Shown: positions 9,884-23,462 of the stretch, in pieces
Numbering within the stretch: the first letter of the stretch is position 1
How the letters are laid out: every line of letters starts with the position of its first letter
Source: Theobroma cacao
Taxonomy: Eukaryota; Streptophyta; Magnoliopsida; Malvales; Malvaceae
Direction: 5' to 3'
Assembly (NCBI RefSeq): GCF_000208745.1
Contig: NC_030852.1
Span: forward strand, 12,802,549 to 12,866,548
DNA length: 64,000 nucleotides
Notes under the pieces: generated by a model
Told to the model about the DNA's origin: nothing
Seen by the model: the letters and a program-made list of their open reading frames with translations, nothing else
Database searches by the model: none
Made by a program: the position numbers and the translations under genes

Positions 9884-12800
9884 AGAATTCATCCTCGAAT
9901 TCTTGTCAGCGTCAAGTCATTAACCTTACTATCCGATCTTATTTCGTTTCCTTCCTCATAGGGAATTTGATTTATCCGCCTTGCTTACTTTCAATCTAAC
10001 TGGAACAATTTACAAGGTTAGGGTATGTAAGTTACATCTTTTATCACCTTGAGTCAAAACAACGGTACCCTTCAACATTTGTTTTCTCTTACAACTAAGA
10101 TTTCAAGCATGCCTTTAACTCCATTATAAACCTTAAACACATCTCAATCTCAATCATACCGATTTCAATCACAAATCATGCTTACTTATGTATACATTAT
10201 TACCACATATTTATTTCGATTCTTGTTAAACTTTTTGAATTTCATTCATCTTATCCCCATTCACTGCTACATAACTTTATGGCATTATAAACATGCTCTA
10301 TTCATTCCTATACACATTTCCAACATTAGGGGAAGTTGAATCTTTCAATCGTTCCCTCATACTTCATGCTTATCTTACATTTATGCAACTCCAATCTTCT
10401 TAATTTTTCCATTAATTGCACGTTCAAAGGTTTACTTTTCTACATCATTTTTAATCTGATGCAATTTACATCATGTGGATAGGCAACTCACTTGTCATTC
10501 CTTAGCTTAAATTGTAAGCTCCTTTTTCATTTGCCACCAAATTCTTTTCATTAGTTCTAATTCTTCTCGTCTCAAAATATATTATCATTATTATGACTTA
10601 AAACCTTTTTTTTTGTCATCATTGACAAAATTGAATTTTATCTTTCTTAATCAATTTCTCCAAATACTCACATTATAGTACCATCATCATTTATTCTCCA
10701 TCCACCGCACTATTGCCTTATGGAGGGTCGAATACAACTATATCTTAGAATTTCGTTAATTGTTACATCTCAATCATATTAATCCATCTTGAATGACTTA
10801 ACCACACTGTAGATTCCATTTCTTGCTATTCCTTGACTATTGCTCTAAAATTCTTCCATATCACCATAACTCAATTTCTGATAGAATTCCCTATTACTAT
10901 ATCATCTATACATCTCATCAAATATATTGGGTTCAAATCTCAAACCATTAAGAATAATTCTTCACTTTAGTTGGTCACACAATCATCTCCATATGTATGT
11001 ATGTACATACACATTGAAGTGTTGACATCTATCACTATATGTAGGACCCCTCGTCAACTACATTCGAACTAAATTCCTTTTATTCATTCTAATCCATAAC
11101 CAAGGTTCAATATCATATTCCTATAGTTCATGTTTCCCTTTTCACTTTTCCATTTTATTCCTATATGTTAAGTTTAATCCATGAATATTAGGGTATAATC
11201 AACTCCAAATTACCCTTTCAGATGTTTAAGTTACCATTTAACTTACATCCTACCAGAAGTTATTTCTTATGTAATCCAAATTGATTCTCATTGAGCCTAT
11301 GCATAACTTTACATAACTTACATGATTATACTGTTTTCTTATCCTTTCCAATCATATGTATAAGTCTCAGTATACTATATATATCCTTTTGCATCACAAT
11401 GTCATTAATCACGTCTCAATTGCCCATTATCATTTCCATTGAATTACAATCCAGTATTCATATATGCTTTATAATCTCATTGATCCTTCAAGATTCATCT
11501 TTACTTGATCATTGCATCTTATGCAATGCCAAAATTCACAAAAGTCATCCTCACTTCTCAATTATCTTTCACACCTCTCAACATGTATATTACATCCTTA
11601 TTGCATTTTGATATTAGTCGCTTAAGACTGAGGCTCATTTGAACCATGCATTCCTTATGCATTTCCAAATTCCAATTTCCATAATACATTTGGAGGTTTT
11701 CATTAACCGACTTTGTTGTCACGACTACCTTCAATCATCTTTGTACTATTCCTTTATACCAGTGTAACATCATTCCTCCTTTACCATTATACAATTAGTA
11801 CTTATAATTAAAAACACAAGTCAAGATTTTACTTAAATGCTTCTCAATGTCATTGCAAGTGTTCATTTTCAAACTTACCACTTTCGTTCTATAACTACAC
11901 AATTCACTGCTTGTTTTCACAAGACTCATAGTGGATTTCTCTTGAGTATTTTCTTGTGAGTACCCACTTGAAAGTTATGTCTCACAACATGTAACTACCT
12001 AACTCGTGGTTTAACTATTAGGCTCTTTAGCAATTTCCAAATACCACATTGCATCATTGTGCATATAACATATTCCAAAAGAATATCAACTATCATTCTT
12101 GCCACATAAAGTTTGGTACATCCTTTTTAGATCTTTGATGCATTTTCGAAACACTTAATTACTTATTTGTTCATTAACCTTCCGATCATACCATTCCAAG
12201 AAGCATACACTTGTTCTCCAAGATATTTGAATGCATCCCTATCTGTTCATATCTCAAATTATGTTCATAGGTTCCCAGCATGCTACCTCATTGACCATGT
12301 GTTGTTACTAATTCTTTTCTTTCAACTATGTGTAAGTAAAATTTGTAAACCCTCATAACAATATTTTATACTAACTCAATTGCTATGCCAATCTTGTAAT
12401 CTTTCATTCATAATTCCTTCACTTGATATTGGCACTACTTAATCATTGTCTCATAATTTCATCTAACTTTCACTCCCTGTTTTCCTTTGCCTTTGGCAAG
12501 GCCTTATCTCTTGTCTCTACCACTTCTTAGGATTTAACCTTAGTCAACATAGTGTTCATCTTAATACTTCACACATTATAGCTCATCACAATGTAGCCAT
12601 CTCAAGAATTTTTTACTGCTCTTTTAATTACATGTCCGTATACAAGGCAATAAAGAAACTTTTCAATTCATTCATATAAATTCTTTCCAAAACCTTAAAA
12701 CTCTAATTAACAAAGCTTAACATCAAGTCCAACGACCATAATTTAGCTTGCAAGTTCATTTTCACACCATCCACATCTTGTTCTTATTTCCTAAACATGA

Positions 12801-14397
12801 GATGTTCCTAGCGCTGTGGCGCTGGACGGTTAGCATTGCGGCGCTATAGCTACTAGAAATTTACTTTATCAAAACAATTCTCCTACCTTTAAGGCTATTA
12901 CGCTCATCATTCTCAACTGTATGGCTTTCCTCTAAGCCTATACCACAATTTGCAAAACTAGTTTCTTATCACAGGTACGCAATTAGAACATTAATTTTAA
13001 CATATTTATTTCACCTTTTGTGGTATACCAAGATCATCCTTTGGGCATATTTCACTACTAGCAATCATATACCTTTACCATAACATTTAATCAAATTTGG
13101 TTAAGCAATTGTCTCCAAGTACCCCTTAAATACATAAATATCAAATTGTACACCATTTAGTGTTAAGATCTTGACTTTACTCATCAACCCTTAACCAATT
13201 ACATTTGTAAGGTGGACAATTCATTTAATTGTTGCATCTCACCTCTGTGGTCATAAGATCAAAATTTCCTAAACTTGGTATATAGAAACTCCCTTTTAGA
13301 GCTTATCTAAAAATCGGTATTTTTTAAATCCCTTACTTTTGGGGAGATCACATTCAAGACTAATCCTTTACATCATAGGTTGCATACTGATCCAAATAGG
13401 TTTCTTAAATTGATATTTAAAATAATTTGTATATCAAGCTCAATTATAGAACTCCATATGGCGTTTAGACCAGAATTAATATTTCTAAATCATTTGGCTT
13501 GAAGCTACCAAATCCACAACCAGTCTTTTAATTCATTGGCTTCATGCCTATCATAACAAAATTTAAGCTCATCCTTAAAGTAAACTTGTTTACTAACCTT
13601 TTACTTCATGACCACACATCAATTATAACAATCACTGATGTTCATTCTTTGGCTAATTCATGCACTTATAACTATAAACCATAATAGTTCAAATCAAATC
13701 TTGGGAATTCATAGCCACCTAATTGAGATCAAGACTAGTTCCATCAAAGCTGCTATACACATGTTCAACACATTTATAAGTATAATATATCTCAGAGGCC
13801 CAACACCATTTATATATGTGCATAGCAAGCTCAATTAACATAATGCACTTAGCTCCGTGCACATGAGTATTGGTTTACACCTCCCTCAATACTCAAAATT
13901 ATAAACTTCAAGTGAATCACAACAATCACTATTCATTTCAGTCAAAGTGCGCTCCTTATTACCATTATCGTACGTGCTTCGTTATATTGACCTCAATAAT
14001 AATCCAATGTCATCTAATTTCTTCCCATTGACAATCATGGGCTCAAGTTTTGGCTTCCCCAAATGAATAAGTTATTACGGACCTATTAGTCCGGCTCCAC
14101 CTTCCTCTATCTGTAGTCGGAGGGATATGTCATTACATTAACCTTTCTTTATGAGCATTTTGCTTTAGGATCTTTCTAACAATGGCTCGTGTCTCAGGTG
14201 GCATCTTAAACCCGAATGATGTCATTACTTATGACCTTTGCATGAAGTTAGTAAAAATGTAGGTTACTAGGAATAAGAGTTTATATGGCCTCTTGCCTAT
14301 GACTTGCGCTGTAGTCATAAACCATAAACAAGACTCTACACTAACTTCGACAACTTCGCTGACCGACACAAGAATTCTTAGGACTTGACTAAACCTA
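9884..14397 (-). other. Non-coding internal domain of type B element
   Basis: About 4.5 kb without any domain I can recognise in either strand. It is pyrimidine-rich on the plus strand. Parts of it match, in reverse complement, the internal regions at 31223-34569 (for example around 13141-13220) and 62484-63260 (around 10890-11020), so it is a conserved family domain and not random filler. A 60-codon minus-strand ORF (14411-14229) overlaps the primer site and may be a trace of a gag start; this is uncertain. A GC-rich near-palindrome (AGCGCTGTGGCGCT) lies near 12812. Confidence 0.75.
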
Positions 14398-14410
14398 GGC
14401 TCTGATACCA
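14398..14410 (-). promoter_or_regulatory. Primer binding site for initiator-Met tRNA
   Basis: The minus strand reads TGGTATCAGAGCC, the standard plant retrotransposon PBS complementary to the 3' end of initiator-Met tRNA. It lies four bases from the LTR at 14415 and fixes the element's orientation as minus. Confidence 0.92.
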
Positions 14411-14414
14411 CATT

Positions 14415-17400
14415 TGTAACAACCTTCTCCTCGATCGTTACTGATGTCTGAGACTTACGAGTGAACTTGCCAAATCCTAAACAAGACTTAGTTGAGATTC
14501 TAGATAACTAAATCAAACATTCTATTGCATACATAAATCGACTAGTAATAACAATACTTTTGTTTACTTAAACCAAATAAATAACAATATTTGAGATGTA
14601 GCAGCTAGATACCAATAACCCGACTTAATGACTCTAAAATAATTTTAGCATCACAAGTGGTATTCATTACACAACCTCAAATTTTAGCAAATACATTCCC
14701 GATAGACTGATAATCTTTATAAGTCTACCTATCTTACACAACACGAGCTCTATGCAATGGAGTGACTTGGATTGAAAATCTAAGAAATGCCATTACCTAT
14801 GTTGTAGCAAGTCTCGATGTGCTGAGTGATGCATTTGAACTGATTACTTATCTGCAAAAGGAAATAAAGGGGTGAGTCTCACAGACTCAGTGATCATCAA
14901 CTTCGTGAGTAGGGCGTAGATGGGAAACAAGCTAAACGTAGAAGATTTGAATATATAGAATAAACCATTTAAAAGCAAATAGGACATTTGTGCCTTACGT
15001 ATAAAACCAAGGATTTTTATGCAAGAGATCATTTAACCATCATTGTGTCAAAGCCAGTGTGAGTGAAGGATTTCTATCATCGAAATCATTTAACAACTTG
15101 CTTAAGGAAATTTAATGTAAACATGCACGCTCTTGTAAAATTAAGTGTTATCAACCTTATACACAAATTTGCATATCATCTTGTACGTGAGGAGTTAAAT
15201 CCAACATCTTAGTATAAAAAGGGGAGCTATAGAAATCTTATAGTTTTCACCATGCGAAAAGCATACAAGTTTGAAAACCCAAAGAGATATCACTCTTGAG
15301 TAAGTAATAGAAATAAAAACTCATGGACTCACTTCCACGTAACAACATCTGGGAGCCTCACTCCACCGGATCCCACAGCCATGGCAGTCTCAACGATGCT
15401 GGCCGACATCGGAGAAATCAAGTGGTCACAACAGTGACTATCACTTGTGGCCTAGCCACATATAACAACCTATGGCCTTGCCATGTATATTCACAGACCA
15501 TGGCCTCAGCCATGTCTAACAGCTTGTTGGTGACCCAAAGGTTCTCTAGCTAAAGCTCACTTGTGCACAAGGGTCACACTTTTTTGATGTGATATCCGGC
15601 CTACTCTTGGAGCTCCTGGTTTGATAAAACCATTTAAAAATTAGGTTAGGTTTTCAAAAGCTTATTTCAAAACCACTTCAAAAGTTCCAATCATAATAAC
15701 ATGATAAAACCCCTTTTTGTAAGACTTTACATTATAAGCCTTTGCATGAGGTTTTAATATCAAAACGACATGGTGAATATGTTATTTAATTCATGAAAGC
15801 ACATCACACAAATAATAAGGCACATTTTGATAGAAATTGTGATGAAAAGCTTGTTTCTTGATTTTAAAATCCTTTACGTACATAGCTTATATATATATAA
15901 TCAAAACACTTTCAAACATTTAAGCATCCACAAAAAACCTAGGATTTCTACCAGCTCATGCTTTCCACAAATTTGCATTTAAAGTAAATCAACACGTATA
16001 TATATTTATATACGTAGTTATGGAAATTTTAAAATGGACACCCCCTACTCACCTTACAATAGCGGGACACTACATCACTATTGACTAGGATGCGTATCTA
16101 TTTAATTTTACTTGCCGGTCAATCGTCACTTCCTCTGGCATGCCACCACAACACACTTTCTTTACTTTTACACTTTTTTTCCTTAATGATTCAACTTGAA
16201 CTAAAACCAAGAAATCTCAAGCTCCTTGGTAGCAAAATCTCACATTCCGTATGATTCACCAACATGCATGGTTTCTTAGCACCCATACGATATTCTTTTG
16301 CTTGAAACCTTTAAGCCAATTCACCAAGCTTTCCTTAAATTTCAACAATGGCATGTGGGTGGGAGGAAAAACTTGTCGATTTTTCTCTAGCTTCTCCAAC
16401 CGGACCTTCCTTCCTTTTTCTCTTTTTCTTTATTTCTTTCCTCCCCTTTCTCTTTTCTTTATTCTTTCTTCTCCTTTCTCTTTTCTTCTTGGTTATGGGT
16501 GGACTCCTCAAGGGCAAGCCTTGAAAATGGTTTCCATTTTTTTTTATTTTTGCCCACACATGGGCGGATTGCCCAAAGCCACCCTTTTCCCATTATTTTT
16601 CTTTTCTTTTCTCTTTACTTTCCTTTCATGGACGGATTGCCCAAGGCTTCATGGCTTTTTGGCATCTTTTCCTTGTATTTTATGAGATAAAATCACAAAG
16701 CAAAGCCTTTGAAATCTTTCCACCTGCCACTTGCATTTCCATTCTTTCTTTTCATTTTTTTATTCCATGCAATACATTTACTTCATATTTTATTTAGTCA
16801 CTCTTTGACCCATTCAAATCACATGCAACCCACTTTCTTCTTTCTTCATTTTACCACCAATGCACCAATCACATTACATGCAAATAAATTTTAGTCTTAT
16901 TCTTTCTTTTTCTTCACATAGTGGGGGTCCCATATGTCCCCTATTAACTTTTTATTTTTGAACACCACAGTTTGCATGTAATAGTAACTTTCACATGTAT
17001 ATCTTGTATTTCTCATAATCTAACGTTCCTTGGTTAGGAAATTCCCTTTTTAACTTCAAATATTGAAATTGAAAATGAGTCCTCAAACTTTTCCTTATTT
17101 ACCATGTGACCCCTCCAACTTTCATCCTTTACAATTGGGTCTTTCCAACATCTGTTAAACTCCAATTTCCTTCTATCTTCTTTCCTTTACACATATACAA
17201 ACAAAATATAAAGTTTGTGCTTTACCAAGGTGTCACCATAATATTTAAATATATACTAACCCACGTTAACTTTATTTAATAAAAACACGTGGGCCCCGTT
17301 AACGTCGTTTTTCTTCGAAATTCCTTCTTATTTCTCCTCCCCCACTTAGGTTAGTCATACAATCCTCCTTCATGACTAATTTTGACAGTAGTTAAAATTT

Positions 17401-17699
17401 TAATATTTTAATATTATTTTGTTAATAAAATATTATTTTATTCTAAAATCCTCCACTTGTCTCATCGAGATTCAAAATGTCTCACTTTGTCTCTGTTACT
17501 TTCGAATCACCTTTTAACTCGTTAATTCATCCTTGATAAAAATATTATTATTTAATTACTATTTTCTCGCGTACGAAATATTTTATTCCAAACTATTTTC
17601 ACCCTTCACCACTGATTGGAAGTTAGATTTATGTCAATCAACCTTTCGTCTTGTCGATAGGGTCATATTGACTCCTATGCTAAGGTACGGGGTGTTATA
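14415..17699 (-). repeat. 5' LTR of type B element
   Basis: 3285 bp, plus-strand reading TGTAACAACC to GGTGTTATA (terminal TG of the element sense changed to TA). It contains a minus-strand AAG|GTGAGT at about 16049-16057 and a long pyrimidine-rich plus-strand stretch (16375-16700) that creates long but meaningless ORFs. The same LTR family forms the host of the nested insertions at 49678-61431. Confidence 0.88.
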
Positions 17700-17704
17700 G
17701 AGAT

Positions 17705-18092
17705 AAAAGCAAAATTTATCAAAAGCAAAAATTACAGCCAAGAGCTCTTTTTCTGTTGTGGTATAATTTTTTGGGCCTCATTCAAAGTCTTGCTAGCATA
17801 AGAGATGGAATGGAAGACTTTATCTTTCCTTTGTCCCAAAACAGCTCCCACTACATAATCACTTGCATACACATTAGTTTAAAAGGGAAAAGCCAATCAG
17901 GACTAATTATGATAGGTGCAGATATTAATCTTTTCTTCAATTCATCAAAAGCAACAAGACATTCATTATCAAACTTAAATGGCACATCTTTTTCTAATAA
18001 ATTGCAAAGTGGTTTAGAAATTTTTAAAAAGTCTTTAATAAATCTTCTATAAAAACCAGCATGACCAAGAAAACTTCTAATACCTTTGACCC
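17705..18092 (-). pseudogene. Athila RNase H, N-terminal half (upstream of nested insertion)
   Basis: The minus-strand translation in shifting frames follows the RT-RNase H linker: GHAGFYRRFIKDF near 18060, then FDNECLVAFDELKK and APIIISPDW, and the start of RNase H up to the TSD at 17700-17704. It is the upstream part of the domain continued at 8285. Frameshifts and stops are frequent. Confidence 0.78.
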
Positions 18093-18859
18093 TTATTGGA
18101 GGTGGTAATTTCTCAATTGTTTCAATTTTTGCTTTATCTCCTTAATGCCACTACTAGAGATCTTGTGCCCAAGGACATTACCTTCTCGCACCATGAAGTG
18201 ACATTTCTCCCAATTGATCAACAAATTTGTTTCTTCACATCCCTTGAGTACCCTAGCAAGATTTAAGAGACAATCATCAAAATTATTTCCAAAGATAGAA
18301 AAATCATCCATAAATACCTCCAAACATTTATCCACCATGTTTGTGAATATGGCCATCATACATCTTTGAAAGGCGGCAGGTGCATTACATAATTCAAATG
18401 GCATTCTTCTAAGAGCAAAGGTGCCATAAGGACATGTAAATGTAGTCTTTTCTTGATCTTCAAGAGCAATAGCAATGTGGTTATAGCCAGAATAACCATC
18501 TAGAAAGCAATAATATTCCGAACCAGCTAAGCGATCCAACATTTGATCAATGAATGGAAAAGGGAAGTGATCTTTCCTTATAGTTTTGTTGAGCTTGCGG
18601 TAGTCCATGCACACTCTCCATCCAATCACAGTTCTTGTTGGAATGAGCTCATTATTTTCATTGGCAACCACAGTCATTCCTCCTTTCTGAGTAACACATT
18701 GAACTGGACTTACCCATGAGCTATTAGAGATAGGATAAATTATTCCAGTGTCCAACCACTTAATGATTTCTTTCTTGACTATTTCTTTCTTGATGGGATT
18801 TAATCTTCTCTACTGTTCAATTGTGGCTTTGTGATTTTCTTCAAGGAGAATTTGTGCAT
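18093..18859 (-). pseudogene. Athila-type reverse transcriptase remnant
   Basis: The 18755-18093 piece keeps nearly all RT motifs in one frame: MDTGIIYPISNSSWVSPV, WRVCMDYRKLNK, YCFLDGYSGYNHIAI (first catalytic Asp), TCPYGTFALRRMPF, the FMDDFSIFG active site with both Asp, and GHKISSSGIKEIKQK. The block is open for 220 codons, the best preserved coding piece on this strand. The upstream joint with the protease (18756-18859) contains stops. FELCNAP replaces the usual FGLCNAP, a Gly-to-Glu change beside the active site. Confidence 0.9.
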
Positions 18860-19834
18860 TCAAACAAAAAGGCTAATTCCCTTGATATCAACTATGGTCC
18901 ACCCTATTACTTTCTTGAATTCTTTAAGTGTCCGCAATAACTTTTTCTCTTGCATGTTAGTAAGAGCAGTAGAAATAATAATTGGAAGAGTAGAAGATTT
19001 TCCAAGAAAAACATACCTCAAGTGTGCAGGTAGAAGTTTGAGTTCCAAAGTATGTGGTTCCTCAATGAAGGGCTTAGAAGCTGGCCTCAAAGAAGCTGAA
19101 ATATCTAAAAACTCTAATTGATGATTAGTTCTAAATCTGGAGTGACAGTTTAACAAATTTGAATATTCAATAAATTCATCATCATCCCTACCAGCATTAG
19201 CAAATAAACATGCTTCAAGAGGATCATTGGGATTTTCTTCTAAGAAAACATCTTGGGTAAAGTTATTTACCATACTCACAGAAAAACAGTCCTCAGATGT
19301 CACAAGCAATTTTAAAGTTTTGAAAGTATTTAATGTTACCAGTTGGTCTTGAACTCTTAAAGTGAGCTCACGTTTTTCAACATCAATCAAAGTTCTAGCA
19401 ATTGCTAAGAATGGCCTCCTAAGGATTATTGGAATTTGCTTATCTTTTTCCATGTCAGGAATTATAAAATCAACTGGAAAAATAAATTTATCTACCTTGA
19501 CAAGAACTTCTTCAATAATTCCCTTTGGGTACATATAAAAATGATCAGCCAATTGCAAAGTAACAGAGGTAGGTTTGCATTCCCCCAAACCAAGTTTCTC
19601 AAAAATTGACCAAGGCATTAAATTGATACTTGCACCGAAATCACTCAAAGCTTCTGCAAAAAATAAATTACCAATAGTGCAAGGGGTTGTTAAACTACCT
19701 GGATCTTTGAGTTTTGGTGGCAGTTTATTTTGGAGAATTGCACTATACTCTTCTGTAAGGGAGACAGTTTCAAACTCACCTAGCTTTCTCTTTTTGGAAA
19801 GGATGTCCTTTAAGAACTTGACATAAGTGGGCAT
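18860..19834 (-). pseudogene. Athila-type aspartic protease region
   Basis: A 324-codon open stretch. Near residue 60-75 it reads ALSDFGASINLMPWSIFEKL, the Athila protease active-site block (usually DLGAS; here DFGAS, catalytic Asp kept). LADHFYMYPKGIIEEVLVKV and LRRPFLAIARTLIDVEKREL follow, the usual second half, then a linker leading to RT. The N-terminal part (YVKFLKDILSKKRKL) is the usual Gag-protease junction. It is open but flanked by broken gag and RT, so it is annotated as a pseudogene. Confidence 0.85.
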
Positions 19835-19863
19835 TTGTTCTAAAGCTTCAACAAAAAGAATAT

Positions 19864-21270
19864 TTATGTGTAATTTCTTGAAGACATTGAGGAACTTCTA
19901 AAATTACTTTTCAAGCTTTTGCTTTTAGAGCCTTTAGGGAAAAGGTGGTGGAGGATGGATGACTTGAGAAGTTCCTTGATTTTTAGCCTTGACATCTTTT
20001 TTCTATTTGACTCCACTCTTTCTCTCACACATTCCTTCCTTATCAACATCTTCATGCTCTGGTTCAACTAATTTTTCATTCACCCCTTCAATCTCTTTTC
20101 CACTTCTTAAAGTGATTGCTTGGCATTGTTCCGTACCTTTAGGATTGATTTGTGTGTCACTATGTAAGGAACCTTGAGGTCTATTGTTGATGGAATTTGC
20201 ATGCTATCCCACTTGGATCTCAAGATTTCTCAAGGATACTCCATAGCTTTGAATTATAACATTATTCTTTGATATATATTGCAAAAGAAGTTCTTCCACT
20301 TGGGATTTCATTTCTGGAATTGGTGGTCTAGCTTGTTGTTGAAAACCAGAAGGCATGTTGGGTTTTGGATTGGAAGGCCCTGCATTGTTATTCCATGAAA
20401 AGTTGAGATGGTTTCTCCAACCAGGATTATAAGTATTGGAGTATGGGTCATTTTGTTGTCTATTGAAGTTCCTCACAAATTGGACTGATTCAAAATTGTA
20501 TGGACATTAATCATTTAAATAGCCATCTCCACACAACTCACAAACTACAAATGAATTTTGAACTGCGTGAACTCCAGTGTGTCAACCTTCTTGGACAGTG
20601 CAGCCACTTGAGTAGCTACTTGAGTAGTTAAGTTGCTAAGAGCATCAATTTCATAAGCTCCAATAGCTTTTCTCAAACTCGACCTTTCTGAAGGCCATTG
20701 ATAATCATTTGAGGCCATCTCTTCCAACAAATTATAAGCATCTGCAGCATTCTTACTCAATAATGCCCTACTAGCAGCAGCATTAATTGTGGTTTTTATT
20801 GACCTAACCAGCCCATTGTAGAATGTTTGAACTTGCAACCAATCAAGAATCCCATGATGTGGACATCTTCTCAATAGTTCTTTAAACCTCTTCTATGCTT
20901 TGTACAAGGATTCACCATCAAATTGTGTGAATGAGGTGATATCATTCCTCATCTTTGTAGCCATTATAGGCAAGAAGAACTTTGCTAGAAACTTTTGAGC
21001 CAAGTCCTCCCATGTAGTGATAGACCCATTGGGCAGTGAATTAAGCCAGCTTTTTGCTTTATCCCTTAGAGAAAATGGAAATAATCTCAATCTAATAGCA
21101 TCATCAATTACTCTATTCTATTTAATGGTATCACAAATCTCTAAGAAATTTACTAAATGAGATTTAATATCATCACTGGGCAACCCACCAAACTAGACTG
21201 AAGACTGAATCATCTGAATGTAAGTTGGTTTAATTTCAAAATTATTTGCATTGATGGAAGGTCTCCTAAT
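19864..21270 (-). pseudogene. gag: Athila-type gag remnant
   Basis: Three open pieces follow one another on the minus strand. 21090-20893 reads LRLFPFSLRDKAKSWLNSLP and WEDLAQKFLAKFFLP, the retrotransposon gag capsid block. 20874-20545 continues with GILDWLQVQTFYNGL and AADAYNLLEEMASNDYQW. 20476-20204 reads the Asn/Pro-rich linker YNPGWRNHLNFSW typical of Athila gag. The segment upstream to about 21270 still translates as gag with one stop. Breaks are single stops (for example near 20890) and small shifts. No zinc knuckle was found. Confidence 0.86.
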
Positions 21271-21760
21271 GCTTTAGTGTAATCCATTTCTGATGCGATT
21301 TTCTCTATCCTCAATGTAGAACTAGGTAAAGTTATCTTCATGAAAGTTGTAGCTCTATCTCTTAGCTTTCCAATGGTCTAAGAATCACATCATTTGAAGT
21401 TTTGTAACTTGAGTTATGGCCAAAACACTAAAGCATATGCAAGTAGACCTTCGAGTCTTTCAAAACCTCACTTTCCAAAATTAAGCCCAATTTCCTTTAG
21501 CTTCTATGAAAAATATAAAAACTAATAAATAACAATCAAATTAAAAGAAATAACATAAAATTAAAATAACTCACTTAAAAATAAACTAATTATAAAAACA
21601 ACTAAAAATAAGTAAATTATAATTGAAAATTGAAGACTTAGCTCATATTTAATAACAAAATTGGATTAAAATAATTCTATAAAATAGAATTATCAGGCAT
21701 TCTTTTAATGAACCAAACTACTAACATTTTTTAAATATTATTGGGAATATATTGTTAATT
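21271..21760 (-). other. AT-rich leader upstream of Athila gag, containing the shared 150-bp module
   Basis: No coding signal. Positions about 21310-21460 match the module also present at 30935-31080 and 36310-36455 (same strand) and at 4600-4745 (opposite strand); its core includes CTCTTAGCTTTCCAATGG. The rest is A-rich. No LTR end or PBS was recognised. Confidence 0.6.
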
Positions 21761-23462
21761 TGTTTAGGCAAGATGAATAGATAAAAAGGCCATTGTATGC
21801 CAATGAGGTAGTGGCCAAGATGTTAAAGATGGTTATCAGGTCACCAACGATAGAAAGAGATGGAGTGTTTCCCAATAAGAGAGGGGCGAAAGTGAATCAA
21901 TTATCAGGCTCTCAAAAGTAAGAAGTGCAAAGACCAACCTTTAATATGATATTCCATGTGGATTTATCTTTTCAGGTAGCCGCTTTGAATCAGAATGTAA
22001 ATTTTAGAAATTACAGTATAATACCTCATTAAATGCTTTTACATGCTATTTTAAGTGTCCATTCAACTCTAGATCCATAACTTAAGGTATTCCACAATCC
22101 CAGCCACCAAAAGAGCTACTAGCAGTAATCGGTATTGGTACCACCTTTCCTTTTCCCTTACTTAAAACTCAACCTACCTAACCAGGAAGGCCCTCTTCTT
22201 TAGAGCCTTTCTCTTCACCTTGCCCTTCTTTAAAAAAGAACTGGGATGGGAAAGGAGATCACACGATCTGTGACGAAGAAAGTGAAGATATAAAGAAAAG
22301 CTTTAATAGACGATTGTGGGGTCGGATAGAGGTTCAATTCAGGTCTTTGTGTTGGGACGCAATGTAAAGAAGCATCGTTTGTTTATTCTTCTTCTACTCA
22401 TTAGCTAACTCGATAAAGTCAAAGTTTAGCTGAAAAATAAGAAGTTGGGTCTTCCCCAAAATGAGATCATGACTTTTCTTATTTTTTGAATAGGGTATCT
22501 TTATAGTATAAGAGGCAACATATTCTCTATTCTATTGTAAAGAGCTTCTACGCTCTATCCTAAAAAAGGAATATAGTACATAGTATTTATATCTTTCATT
22601 ATAAAATAGATACATTTTATTTTATTGTATCGAAAACCAAGACTGATTGAAGACTGGATGAGACAACTAAATGACTACGTATATAAGATTTTCCATGACA
22701 CATATTCATTTTAGTATTGCAAGAGATAACAACCCACGAACATACTTTAGGTTCTTTTCTTTTTTGTAAAGTGGTGAAAACATAAACTTGATAGAAGAAA
22801 GGTCAATGCCAATATAAAAACTATATCAAGTTAAGTGTCTAAATAAAGGGAATAGGCTTTATTGAAGATTCAACAATATAAAAGGGACATCCCCTTTACA
22901 AAGTTTCAAAAAACAAATTTGAGATAGAGGAGAGTGAAAAGCTTGACAGCTTGAATTCGTTACTACATGTTCGTAGGCCTAATCAAGCTTTATCAACAGG
23001 ACAAGAATGGAAGGTTGGTTTAATGCTTGAGCTGAGAACAACGTTGATCTAACCTATGATATTCTCTCCTCTTTATCACCATCATCGCTACGCTCCTTAC
23101 CCACTAGAAAGAAGCTTATTTCAATTGTTATTTCAACTAAAAGGTAGTGTGAGTGATTCTCTCATGAAGCATAAGCTTTAGTCTACTTTTTAGTAATATG
23201 AGAGCAAAAATACTAGCTACAAGTCCTTTTATCTATCTGTGGTAGCTCAGGCAATGAGAATAAGTAACATATAGGATATTTGCTTTATACGAAAGAAAGG
23301 CATATAGCCTTTGAAAGGAGTAAAGGGAGTGAGGTAGCTAATCTTTTAGAAGGTTCTAGTAAGCTAGGATAGATAATATAATAAGAGACAAGCAAAAGTG
23401 AGAAAAGAAAGGTAATAGTAATGAGTTCTGTGCACTAAAGGATGAACATGGTGATGGGTTTG
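21761..23462. other. Unassigned stretch, possibly organelle-derived
   Basis: About 1.7 kb with no ORF above 60 codons and no resemblance to the flanking elements. The texture changes: purine-rich GAAAG runs and short GC-balanced blocks resemble plant mitochondrial intergenic DNA. I cannot name any gene in it. A nuclear mitochondrial insertion is an inference from texture only. The right border with the copia LTR fragment is approximate. Confidence 0.3.

Larger units (their letters stand above)
8291..17699 (-). mobile_element. Non-autonomous LTR retrotransposon (type B) nested in Athila RNase H
   Basis: Flanked by a perfect 5-bp TSD, GAGAT (8286-8290 and 17700-17704). LTRs are 14415-17699 (5' in element sense) and 8291-9866 (3'). 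A PBS for initiator-Met tRNA and a purine tract are in place on the minus strand. The 4.5-kb internal region has no recognisable gag or pol and no long minus-strand ORF, so the element would need enzymes from relatives. In the first 110 aligned positions of the two LTRs I count 16 differences, 14 of them transitions, so the insertion is old. The 3' LTR lacks about 1.74 kb present in the 5' LTR. Confidence 0.9.
6709..21760 (-). mobile_element. Ty3/gypsy Athila-like element, internal region, split by a nested element
   Basis: Reading on the minus strand from about 21270 down to 6735 gives gag, protease, RT, RNase H and integrase with motif wording typical of Athila (for example [13 protein letters not shown] after the integrase core). 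A 9.4-kb element interrupts RNase H (8291-17699, TSD GAGAT). No Athila LTR is recognisable: the 3' side is cut by the Tekay-like element, and upstream of gag there is an AT-rich leader to about 21760, beyond which the sequence changes character. All domains carry stops or frameshifts. Confidence 0.85.

Noticed and set aside
14398..14410. Possible tRNA gene fragment
   Set aside because: Only the 13-nt primer binding site is present next to an LTR; no tRNA body. The same holds for 27219-27231.
16251..16690. Open frames of 63-144 codons rich in Phe, Leu and Ser
   Set aside because: They arise from a pyrimidine-rich tract in the type B LTR; no domain, and the homologous stretch near 52000-52140 does not keep the frame.
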